Source of the DNA: a virus
IMG/VR virus record: IMGVR_UViG_3300028844_000212
Location: 1-30,697 of that record
DNA: 30,697 nt
Direction: 5' to 3' (one strand)
Shown here piece by piece: positions 15,031-22,059 of the stretch. The number at the start of each line of letters is the position of its first letter. Positions within the stretch are counted from its first letter, which is position 1. Below the pieces are notes generated by a model. It worked only from the letters and a program-made list of their open reading frames with translations. It searched no databases and was not told the origin of the DNA. Both the position numbers and the translations under genes were made by a program.

Positions 15031-15982
15031 CGGTACAATAACACTAGCGCAGATTGCCGCTGAATTTGGTGGCAGTGCCCCTCATTCTTTAAGTGAATAC
15101 TATAGAGGCGGGGCTTATACCACTTCAAATAATACAAATGTACCCACGTCTGGTGCAATTTCTCTCTCAAATTTCCATGGCGCACAGAATCAGGTTTTCT
15201 ATGCTGCTACAGGCGGAACGGTAACCACATCTGGAAACTACAAATATCACACCTTTACAGGATCAGGAACTTTTGCCATTCAAACCGCAGCTAATTCTGC
15301 GGGTGGTGGAATTGATTATGTAGTAGTTGCAGGAGGTGGTGGCAGTTCAGTAGATAACTCAAGTGGTGCTGGTGCTGGGGGCTATCAAGCTTTAGCTTCA
15401 CAATCTAAGAGTGTAGCAAGTTACTCAGTGGTTATCGGCGCAGGCGCTCCAGCTGCTACTAGCTACTACAGTAATAATGGTAATGCTAGTTCTGCCTTTG
15501 GAACTTCCTCTACTGGTGGTGGCGGCGGTAGTTCATGGAATGGTTCGTGTCACGGTAAAAATGGGGGTTCTGGTAGCGGAACTTGCTCGTCATCTTCTAC
15601 TGTTGGCACTGGTATATCAGGGCAAGGTAACAACGGTGGTGTCAGTACGCGAGGTGGCACTGGTGGCGGCGGCGGTGGTGCTAGTGCTGTTGGTTCCAAC
15701 TCATCCTCCACAAGTGGTGGCTATGGTGGTAATGGTTCGCAATGGTTAAATGGCAGCACTTACGGTGGCGGCGGCGGCGGTTGTGGAGAATACGCCTCTC
15801 AAGGTGGCGGATTAGGCGGCTCTGGCGGCGGCGGTCGTGGTTCAAATGCTAGAGGTGGCGGCGCAAATGGTGGTACTAACGGTACAGCAAACACTGGTGG
15901 TGGAGCTGGTGGTGCGCGACTGAGCAACGGATCTTTTAGTGGTGGCTCTGGAATTGTCGTGATAAGATATCAGTATCAATAG
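15014..15982 (+). CDS. Glycine-rich adhesin-like tail-tip protein
   Basis: 322 residues, beginning 17 nt inside the previous gene behind GAGGAG. The N-terminal domain (1-57) has the common phage pattern LPSSGTITLAQIAAEFGG with SLSEYYRGG and ends SGAISLSNFHG, which I take as a virion-attachment module. A beta segment (KYHTFTGSGTFAI) leads into YVVVAGGGG and a long glycine-rich region (about 105-310, many GGGGG runs), closing with GGSGIVVIRYQYQ, the standard end of this glycine-rich domain. Polyglycine-sandwich adhesins of T-even-like phages (S16 gp38) use such regions to bind receptors. Position after two fibres supports receptor binding, by inference. Confidence 0.78.
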   Translation: MALPSSGTITLAQIAAEFGGSAPHSLSEYYRGGAYTTSNNTNVPTSGAISLSNFHGAQNQVFYAATGGTVTTSGNYKYHTFTGSGTFAIQTAANSAGGGIDYVVVAGGGGSSVDNSSGAGAGGYQALASQSKSVASYSVVIGAGAPAATSYYSNNGNASSAFGTSSTGGGGGSSWNGSCHGKNGGSGSGTCSSSSTVGTGISGQGNNGGVSTRGGTGGGGGGASAVGSNSSSTSGGYGGNGSQWLNGSTYGGGGGGCGEYASQGGGLGGSGGGGRGSNARGGGANGGTNGTANTGGGAGGARLSNGSFSGGSGIVVIRYQYQ

Positions 15983-15990
15983 GAGGAAAT

Positions 15991-16359
15991 ATGGCACATT
16001 TTGCACAAATAGAAAGCAACCTAGTGACTCGAGTAATAGTTGTAGATAACAGCGACATACTTGATGAAGATGGGAATGAGTCAGAGGCAATAGGAGTGCA
16101 GTTCTGTAAGGATCTGTTAGGTGGTAATTGGGTTCAAACATCTTACAATAAAACTTTTCGTAAGAATTTTGCTGGTATAGATTACACTTATGATTCTACT
16201 AGAGATGCTTTTATAGAACCTAAAAAGTTCCCTTCTTGGGTATTAAATGAGACTACATGTATATGGGAAGCTCCAGTACCTTATCCCTCAGATAACAACG
16301 AATATGCTTGGGATGAATCAGAGACAACTTGGATAATTAATCCTCAAGATGAGGAGTGA
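15991..16359 (+). CDS. Conserved fibre-associated phage protein, unknown
   Basis: 122 residues behind AGGAGG. The pattern is MAHFAQIESNLVTRVIVVDN, GVQFCKDLLGGNWVQTSYNK, GIDYTYDSTRDAFIEPKKF, SWVLNE and W-rich repeats toward the end. I recognise this arrangement from many marine phages, where it is found next to fibre or adhesin genes. Whether it is a virion component or an assembly helper is not known. Aromatic and Asn/Asp content suggests a beta fold. It has no signal peptide. Confidence 0.72.
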   Translation: MAHFAQIESNLVTRVIVVDNSDILDEDGNESEAIGVQFCKDLLGGNWVQTSYNKTFRKNFAGIDYTYDSTRDAFIEPKKFPSWVLNETTCIWEAPVPYPSDNNEYAWDESETTWIINPQDEE

Positions 16360-16367
16360 ACCATAAG

Positions 16368-16586
16368 ATGGATATAGAAACCCGTATAAATAAATTAGAG
16401 TGGACGTTAGATCGTCACGATGAATCTATAAAAGAGTTACGCTCAGTGTCAAAAGAATTGAAAGTATCTTTATATTCTATTCATAAAACATTAATACAAA
16501 TTAAATGGTTTGCTGTTGGTGCTGCTGTCTTTGTAGTAGCAGATCAAATGGGAATCATGGGACTGATAGGGATTATAGGTGGATAA
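16368..16586 (+). CDS. 72-aa coiled-coil/membrane protein, XhlA-like architecture
   Basis: ATG at 16368 is preferred over GTG at 16356 since GAGGAG (16351-16356) is spaced for it. Residues 1-45 form a charged helix with heptad character (METR-type start, WTLDRHDESIKELRSVSKEL) and residues 47-71 a C-terminal hydrophobic segment (FAVGAAVFVVADQMGIMGLI). This helix-plus-C-terminal-anchor plan matches the XhlA/haemolysin-type phage proteins that act with holins. A membrane role is likely, lysis only possible. It is first of six consecutive envelope-directed genes; its stop overlaps the next start. Confidence 0.66.
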   Translation: MDIETRINKLEWTLDRHDESIKELRSVSKELKVSLYSIHKTLIQIKWFAVGAAVFVVADQMGIMGLIGIIGG

Positions 16587-16777
16587 TGTATACAGCGGTG
16601 CTACTGATATGTGTACTTGTATCACCTTATAATTGTTTTCAAATTAAAGATGACTTAGGTCCTTACACAACAATAGAACAGTGTGCGACTCGTGCCACTG
16701 AAATTAAAGATAATTGGGCTATACCCTTACATTTTCCTATGGGATTTAAATGTATAAGCCTAGGAGAAGGAGTATGA
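16586..16777 (+). CDS. 63-aa secreted cysteine-containing protein
   Basis: The start at 16586 overlaps the previous stop (TAATG). Residues 1-14 (MYTAVLLICVLVSP) are a short hydrophobic signal or anchor; the rest is a polar domain with cysteines near 17, 33 and 56 and a YTTIEQCATRATEI helix. The cysteines suggest periplasmic disulphides, which fits export. The C-terminal codons overlap the next start by 4 nt (ATGA). I have seen similar short proteins in marine phages without a known function. Confidence 0.65.
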   Translation: MYTAVLLICVLVSPYNCFQIKDDLGPYTTIEQCATRATEIKDNWAIPLHFPMGFKCISLGEGV

Positions 16778-17205
16778 AATGGATGTTATTAATTTGGTTA
16801 ACGCTTACATTAGCCGCGTGCTCGAGCTTAGACCTATCAGATATTGTTACGGGCGCTGGCGCTACTGGAGCAGCGGTTGTTGCGGCTACTGTAACTTCGA
16901 ATCCTGTAGTCATTGCTGGAATAACTGCAGGCGGTGCCATTGCGGGAGGAGTAGCGATGGATGATGCTCCACTGCAAGTAGCAGATTATGGTGGAGCTGA
17001 TGGTGAAATAAATTCTTTTTATGAACTTATGACTTTCGCTATTGCAAACTTCATGCAGCATATGGTAGGTATAGGAATACTACTCTTAGTAATATGGTTT
17101 TTAACCGGATACTTAGGTATGCGTAAGCGTAGACCAGAAGAAAAGCAATTACAGAAACAGCAGGAAATGCTACTTAATAAGATAGGCAAAATGAGGGATT
17201 TTTAA
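16774..17205 (+). CDS. Phage lipoprotein with glycine-zipper and membrane span
   Basis: The start at 16774 follows GGAGAAGGAG and overlaps the previous stop. The 143-residue product has a lipoprotein signal MKWMLLIWLTLTLAAC with lipobox LAAC, so C16 should be lipidated. Residues 27-62 are Gly/Ala/Val-rich (GAGATGAAVVAATV, GITAGGAIAGG), like glycine-zipper membrane segments. A second hydrophobic stretch at 96-113 (MVGIGILLLVIWFLTGYLG) is followed by a basic tail and a short helix (RKRRPEEKQLQKQQ). It thus contacts the membrane in up to three ways. An outer-membrane or superinfection role is possible; no family name is assigned. Confidence 0.7.
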   Translation: MKWMLLIWLTLTLAACSSLDLSDIVTGAGATGAAVVAATVTSNPVVIAGITAGGAIAGGVAMDDAPLQVADYGGADGEINSFYELMTFAIANFMQHMVGIGILLLVIWFLTGYLGMRKRRPEEKQLQKQQEMLLNKIGKMRDF

Positions 17206-17206
17206 T

Positions 17207-17887
17207 ATGACACGTAAATTACTTTTCTCAATAGCCTTTGCAGCTTTACTTGCAGGCTTTATGACACCGCTGATGATAACGAAAGCTTGGTCTGCAGATT
17301 CTAATACAGTCAGTTCAACTGTTGTAACAGATAAAGCACCGCCTACAGCTAATGCACCTTCAGTAGTAGTTAATAACTCTGATATATGTAAGTCAGGAGC
17401 TGCAGCATCTATACAGACACAGGTACTAGGTATAGCTAGTGGTATAACAATCACTGATAAAAATTGTGAAAGACTTAAGCTGTCTAGATCTTTGTATGCT
17501 ATGGGTATGAAGGTGGCTGCAGTATCGACTCTCTGTCAAGATCCTAGGGTCTTTGATAGTATGTGGATGTCTGGAACTCCCTGCCCGTTTATGGGTAAGA
17601 TCGGTGATGAAGCTAAACTTATGTGGCAAAAGAACGTAGAGTTTATACCTGAAGAATCTGAGATAAGATTACGTGAAGAGATAGCTATAATTGCTAGAGA
17701 TGAAGAGGCTATTATAGCAGCTGATAAAATACGGTTAGATAAAATAGCTGCTGATAAAGAACTTAAGAATAAACATAAAGAAGCTTTAGCGCAATCGCGA
17801 GCTCAAGCTAGGGAGTTTCAAGATGCAGATAAGAAACGTATTTGGGCTAACCCTCTTGGCTTGCTCCTTATGGTCTTACTCCTCTAA
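17207..17887 (+). CDS. Secreted four-cysteine coiled-coil protein with hydrophobic tail
   Basis: 226 residues, 1 nt after the lipoprotein stop. Signal peptide about 1-30 (cleavage after AWSA). A Ser/Thr/Pro linker leads to a compact domain with C61, C87, C110 and C126 in NNSDICKSGAA, KNCERLKLSRSLYAMG, LCQDPRVFDSMW and GTPCPFMGKIG, probably two disulphides. Then a long charged helix (about 147-210, IRLREEIAIIARDEEAII) and a hydrophobic C-terminus NPLGLLLMVLLL. The domain resembles a family I know from marine phages without function. The final 65 nt are read in another frame as the signal peptide of the next gene. Confidence 0.75.
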   Translation: MTRKLLFSIAFAALLAGFMTPLMITKAWSADSNTVSSTVVTDKAPPTANAPSVVVNNSDICKSGAAASIQTQVLGIASGITITDKNCERLKLSRSLYAMGMKVAAVSTLCQDPRVFDSMWMSGTPCPFMGKIGDEAKLMWQKNVEFIPEESEIRLREEIAIIARDEEAIIAADKIRLDKIAADKELKNKHKEALAQSRAQAREFQDADKKRIWANPLGLLLMVLLL

Positions 17888-19466
17888 CGCAGCTGAGCCA
17901 TGTCCATCAGGTACTGTGGGTCTATGTGATCCATCTGTATTAGAAACAATTGTAGAAACTATAACTGAGACTTCTCAGAATGATGGGCAAGGTACTTTAA
18001 CAACTACCGTTACTGTAGTAGACACAACTACGGTTACAGTTACTAATACAGACTCAGGTGATATTCTTGATGGTGATAATGGATTTGTGGCTTCTACTAA
18101 AGAAGGAGATATGGATTCAGACTGGGGCGGTGAAGGACCCGCTTCTATGCCAAGTGGCACAGGATGTGGCGCGCTAGGAACAGATAAGTGCGCATCAATA
18201 ACCGGTAGTGGTAATACAACATCTACAATGGGTGTGCCTAATATGGGTTCAACATTTATACAGACTATAGATATATCAGATTTAAATATAACTAAAGGCG
18301 GTAAGACTACATATAGTATAAAAGTAGATAAGCAAGATTCAAGTGATAGTATATACATGCATATCACAGGTACTAACGGATCTGCTGTAAGCTTTGCAGG
18401 AACTGACGTGCTATCAGCATCTGGTGTTAATTCAGGTTATGCTGAATATACAGGCGCATTCGACTTTGCAGATAGTCTTACTACAATAATAGTAGAGATA
18501 GGTGGTCGAGATATTAACTTAGCGATAGGGCCGTTATTCGACGACGTTAGTGTAAATGTACTATATAATGTAATAAGTACTATTGTATTACAAACAATTA
18601 CTACTGTTGAGCAATACGTATATAACAATGATGGAGCTACTGAGACAGAGATAGAGATCGTTAAAGATATATTTGATCATAACGATATAGTAGAACCTAC
18701 AGATGGTGATATGTATTTTGAACCAATAGAACCTAATGAAGATATATCTTATGATACTATTGAAACAGAATTAGATATGCCTACATTTGAAGTAGACTTT
18801 GAAATGGAATTTGAATTACCAGATTTTGAAATTGAATTTGATATGCCAGATATAAACGTATCAGATATTGAAATTGAAATGGATTTAGAAGTAATGCCAC
18901 CTCCAGATATGCCTAAACAACCAGAGCCTGATATAGCTCCATCTACTAATGTAGAAAAACCGGAGCCTGAAATGCAGGTAACTGAGGTAAAGCCAGAACC
19001 AGAGCCTGAGGTAGAAGCTAAACCAGAGCCAGAACCTGAGCCCGTGGATGAGCCTAATAATGATCCGGAACCTGATGTAAAGGAAGAAGTAAAAGAAGAG
19101 CCTACGGAAGAAATTAAAGAAGTTAAAGAAAAACCTAAAGAAATTAAAGTTGTAGATAAAAAAGAAGAGCCTGTTAAAGTTCAGAAGAAAATTGCTAAGC
19201 AGAAAGCTGGCAGTAAACTTGTTAAAGATATGGGCGACGCAAGTAGGTATGATTCAGGTAATCAGTTAAAGACTTTAATTATTATGAATGTTATAGCTGA
19301 TACTAAAAGCTTTTTTGTATCTAAGCAATTTAAAGAAATAGAAGGATTCTTTACAAGCGAGGTATTACCAGATAGTAATATCCCAGATAATAACGTCGCA
19401 GCATATTTAATGTATGTTGATGATGGTGGAACTATGAGTGATCTAATAGATCTGCAATATAAATAA
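17823..19466 (+). CDS. Large secreted protein: lectin-like domain plus Pro/Glu spacer
   Basis: 547 residues. GGGAG at 17811-17815 supports the ATG at 17823, 65 nt inside the previous gene. Signal peptide about 1-24 (ending SNAA). Residues 25-130 are Thr/Gly/Asp-rich with C27, C35, C115 and C123. Residues 140-250 look like a beta jelly-roll, with IDISDLNITKGGKTTYSIKV and the ending GPLFDDVSVNVLYN common in carbohydrate-binding modules. An acidic stretch of alternating residues follows (FEVDFEMEFELPDFEIEFD, 322-340), then EPEPEP and KE-rich spacer (366-460) reminiscent of TonB, and a compact C-terminal domain (465-547). It is probably an exported protein bridging the periplasm or displayed on the surface. 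The family is not recognised. Confidence 0.74.
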   Translation: MQIRNVFGLTLLACSLWSYSSNAAEPCPSGTVGLCDPSVLETIVETITETSQNDGQGTLTTTVTVVDTTTVTVTNTDSGDILDGDNGFVASTKEGDMDSDWGGEGPASMPSGTGCGALGTDKCASITGSGNTTSTMGVPNMGSTFIQTIDISDLNITKGGKTTYSIKVDKQDSSDSIYMHITGTNGSAVSFAGTDVLSASGVNSGYAEYTGAFDFADSLTTIIVEIGGRDINLAIGPLFDDVSVNVLYNVISTIVLQTITTVEQYVYNNDGATETEIEIVKDIFDHNDIVEPTDGDMYFEPIEPNEDISYDTIETELDMPTFEVDFEMEFELPDFEIEFDMPDINVSDIEIEMDLEVMPPPDMPKQPEPDIAPSTNVEKPEPEMQVTEVKPEPEPEVEAKPEPEPEPVDEPNNDPEPDVKEEVKEEPTEEIKEVKEKPKEIKVVDKKEEPVKVQKKIAKQKAGSKLVKDMGDASRYDSGNQLKTLIIMNVIADTKSFFVSKQFKEIEGFFTSEVLPDSNIPDNNVAAYLMYVDDGGTMSDLIDLQYK

Positions 19467-19477
19467 AGGAGTTTGCT

Positions 19478-20260
19478 ATGGCAGAAGTAGAATATAAGGG
19501 AATAAAAGTAGGCGGCAGCAAACTGCTACTTATTATACCGTTACTTGGTACAATAGGTGGTGGGCTATGGGCAGGCTTTGAAGCGTATACACGTTATATC
19601 GCCATGGAAGAAAAGATTGCAAACTTTGTATCACCTGATTTGTCACACATAGATAATTTTATGGTTAAGACAGAGGGTAAGTTTGAACTACTTGAAGCAG
19701 AATTTATATCAGTACAAGAGATACTTGAGACTGAGTTAACCTCGTTAAAAAATATAGACGATGCTACATCTGCTGTTATACGCGAGCAAGTTAATAGTAT
19801 TAAAGCTACTGCTGCTAAACTGCAGACAGACTTACACGATTTACGTATGGACTTGAATCAAGATATAGCACACAGTAATGATGTATTAGATAAATCTATA
19901 GATAAAGTTAATAGTGATATTGATAAACAAGAAGCTAGACTTGCTAAACAAGATGAACGTAATAGAGAATTAATTGAAGAGCAAGAAGATAAACTATCAA
20001 AACAAGACGATCGTAATAGACAATCATCTGAAGATATTACTAAAGCAAGCTCTAATAACGTTACTATAGTTAGAGGTCTTATAGCTAGTAGTGAAGAACG
20101 TAGAGATAAAGTAGTAGATAGATTAGATGCTAAGATTGCAGAGACGCAAGTGCTTATAGATAACATGATAAGAGAGAATAGAAAATTTGTTGATGGTTTA
20201 AAATCAGAGCTAGATACTAAGATAAAGAAAGCTCTTGTTAATCCGTTACTAGGTAAATAA
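19478..20260 (+). CDS. Membrane-anchored coiled-coil protein (conserved in marine phages)
   Basis: 260 residues behind AAAGGAG. The N-terminus MAEVEYKGIKVGGSKLLLII leads into a hydrophobic span (about 15-35, ending GGGLWAGFEAYTRY). The rest is a long coiled coil (about 60-245) of Asp, Lys, Glu and Gln with a near repeat L[AS]KQD[ED]RNR at about 155-185, and the protein ends KKALVNPLLGK. I recognise the N-terminal pattern from marine phages, where the protein is annotated hypothetical or structural. A single anchor with a rod-like domain would suit an envelope-spanning tether or an ejection helper. It is the last gene before the reductase hairpin region. Confidence 0.72.
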   Translation: MAEVEYKGIKVGGSKLLLIIPLLGTIGGGLWAGFEAYTRYIAMEEKIANFVSPDLSHIDNFMVKTEGKFELLEAEFISVQEILETELTSLKNIDDATSAVIREQVNSIKATAAKLQTDLHDLRMDLNQDIAHSNDVLDKSIDKVNSDIDKQEARLAKQDERNRELIEEQEDKLSKQDDRNRQSSEDITKASSNNVTIVRGLIASSEERRDKVVDRLDAKIAETQVLIDNMIRENRKFVDGLKSELDTKIKKALVNPLLGK

Positions 20261-20263
20261 ACT

Positions 20264-20312
20264 CCCTATTAAATGTCTCCTATAAGAGGAAGGCACATCA
20301 AATTTAATAGGG
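20264..20312 (+). other. Nested hairpin in the nrdJ leader
   Basis: CCCTATTAAAT (20264-20274) and ATTTAATAGGG (20302-20312) are a perfect 11-bp inverted repeat. Inside the loop TCCT and AGGA (20278-20281 and 20287-20290) form a second small stem. No U-run follows, so it is not a standard terminator. The element covers most of the 62-nt gap and overlaps the 15-nt motif copy, so it may be an operator, an RNA processing site or part of a promoter. Confidence 0.65.
20272..20286 (+). promoter_or_regulatory. Candidate phage RNA-polymerase promoter before nrdJ
   Basis: AATGTCTCCTATAAG followed by AGGAAGG, the third copy of the motif AATGTCYCCTWWAAG, 36 nt before the reductase ATG. The wider 23-nt block 20269-20291 matches the reverse complement of 384-406 at 20 of 23 positions by hand count. 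Being repeated in non-coding DNA at two unit starts supports a transcription signal; that a phage polymerase reads it is inference. Confidence 0.42.
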
Positions 20313-20322
20313 GAATATTAAC

Positions 20323-22038
20323 ATGCACAATATAGACTATCCTGGACCAGTAACTTCGCTATCACAAGAGATCGATGAGATGAAGTATAGGCAAAAAGGG
20401 GAAAGCTTTAACGATAAAATAAAAAGAATAGCAAGAGCTTTGGCTGATGACAAAGAGCATCAGTATAGTCTGGAAGATATTTTAGGTACAATGCGATTTC
20501 TACCAGCAGGTAGAGTACAATCTTCAGTAGGATCTAATAGAATTACCACAGCATATAACTGCTTTGTATCAGGTACAATAGAAGATAGCATGCATAGTAT
20601 CATGGAGAAAGCAAGTGAAGCAGCTGAAACAATGCGTAGAGGCGGTGGCATTGGTTATGATTTTAGTAAGATCAGACCAAGAGGCGACAAAATTAAATCA
20701 CTCGATAGCCAGTCTAGCGGTCCTATATCCTTCATGGGTATCTTTGATGCTGTGTGTCAAACCATCGCTAGCTCGGGACACAGACGTGGGGCGCAGATGG
20801 GTGTCCTCAGGATCGATCACCCGGACATTGAGGAATTCATTGCTGCTAAACGTAATTCTGATAAGCTTACTGGTTTTAATATTAGTGTAGGTATCACTGA
20901 CAAATTTATGGAGGCCTTAACCAATGACGGGAATGATGATTTTCAACTCAGCTATGAGGGAATCGAATACAAAACAATATCAGCGCGTGAACTATGGGAC
21001 TCCGTTATGGAATCGACTTGGGACTGGGCTGAACCGGGTGTATTATTTATTGACCGTATAAGTGAGATGAATAATCTTTTCTATTGTGAAGAGATAGTAG
21101 CTACAAATCCATGTGGTGAGCAACCGCTTCCACCTTATGGTGCGTGCCTTTTAGGCTCGTTTAATTTAACCAAATATATAGTCGACAATACATTTAATTT
21201 TAAACAGTTTAAAGAAGATATACCGATTGTAGTGCAAGCTATGGATAATGTTATAGACAGAACCATATACCCACTCAAGCAGCAGTCTGACGAAGCCAAA
21301 GACAAGCGTAGAATGGGGCTTGGCGTTACTGGCTTAGCTAATGCAGGGGAAATGTTAGGGATGCCTTATGCGTCTCCTGAGTTCCTCGTATGGGCTGAAA
21401 AAATATTTGCATGTTTACGAGACAACTGCTATAAAGCATCAGCAAAACTAGCTGGTATTAAGGGATGTTTCCCACTTTATAGGGAAGAATATTTACAATC
21501 AAACTTCATTCGCACTTTACCTGCGTCTGTAAAAAAGGAGATACGTGAAAATGGCATTCGCAATAGCCATCTTATTTCTATCGCTCCCACTGGTACCATT
21601 AGCCTTGTGGCTGATAATGTTAGTGGTGGTATTGAGCCAACTTTTAGCCATGCTTATGAACGCATTATTCAAACGTTTGATGGTCCTAAAACGGAAAACG
21701 TGGAGGATTATGCATACGCACGTGGAGTAAAAGGCCGATCAGCAAACGATATATCGGTACAAGATCACTTAGCTGTTCTATTATTAGCACAGCATTATGT
21801 AGACTCAGCATGTTCAAAGACATGTAACGTTGGAGATGATACCTCATATGAAGACTTTAAACAAGTATATGTTGACGCATGGAAAGGTGGGGCAAAAGGC
21901 TGCACTACATTCCGCATGTCAGGTAAAAGATTTGGCATACTTAATACTATAGAAGAAACTGTAGAAATGGCAAAAGAAGAGGGACCAGTCGAAGCGTGCT
22001 TCATAGACCCTCAAACTGGACAAAGAGAATGTTCTTAA
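20323..22038 (+). CDS. nrdJ: Adenosylcobalamin-dependent (class II) ribonucleotide reductase
   Basis: Reduces ribonucleotides to deoxyribonucleotides for phage DNA synthesis, using vitamin B12 to start the radical, so it needs no NrdB partner or oxygen. 571 residues, no ATP-cone domain. Key residues: C80 (in AYNCFVSG) and C275 (PYGAC) as the reducing pair, radical C264 in NPCGEQPLPPYGA with N262 and E266; the 11-residue gap between C264 and C275 equals C408/C419 of the Lactobacillus enzyme. The substrate loop APTGTISL is at 421-428 and DNVSGGIEPTFSH follows. C559 and C570 near the end are candidates for the C-terminal relay pair. A weak GGGGA precedes the start. It is the only clear metabolic gene among virion genes here. 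Confidence 0.93.
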   Translation: MHNIDYPGPVTSLSQEIDEMKYRQKGESFNDKIKRIARALADDKEHQYSLEDILGTMRFLPAGRVQSSVGSNRITTAYNCFVSGTIEDSMHSIMEKASEAAETMRRGGGIGYDFSKIRPRGDKIKSLDSQSSGPISFMGIFDAVCQTIASSGHRRGAQMGVLRIDHPDIEEFIAAKRNSDKLTGFNISVGITDKFMEALTNDGNDDFQLSYEGIEYKTISARELWDSVMESTWDWAEPGVLFIDRISEMNNLFYCEEIVATNPCGEQPLPPYGACLLGSFNLTKYIVDNTFNFKQFKEDIPIVVQAMDNVIDRTIYPLKQQSDEAKDKRRMGLGVTGLANAGEMLGMPYASPEFLVWAEKIFACLRDNCYKASAKLAGIKGCFPLYREEYLQSNFIRTLPASVKKEIRENGIRNSHLISIAPTGTISLVADNVSGGIEPTFSHAYERIIQTFDGPKTENVEDYAYARGVKGRSANDISVQDHLAVLLLAQHYVDSACSKTCNVGDDTSYEDFKQVYVDAWKGGAKGCTTFRMSGKRFGILNTIEETVEMAKEEGPVEACFIDPQTGQRECS

Positions 22039-22059
22039 TATTTAAAACGGAGGAGTGAC

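Noticed and set aside
15477-15749. 90-aa + strand frame inside the glycine-rich gene
   Set aside because: An off-frame reading of GGT/GGC repeats without a ribosome-binding site.
16356-16370. GTG start for the 72-aa coiled-coil membrane protein
   Set aside because: GTG at 16356 overlaps the ribosome-binding site GAGGAG itself; ATG at 16368 has a workable spacing.
17823-19466. Calling the 547-aa protein a TonB homologue
   Set aside because: Only the spacer composition is similar. It has a cleavable signal rather than a TonB membrane anchor, and no TonB C-terminal motif is visible.
20264-20312. Intrinsic terminator before nrdJ
   Set aside because: The stem is long but AT-rich and no U-run follows; GAATATTAACATG comes directly after it.
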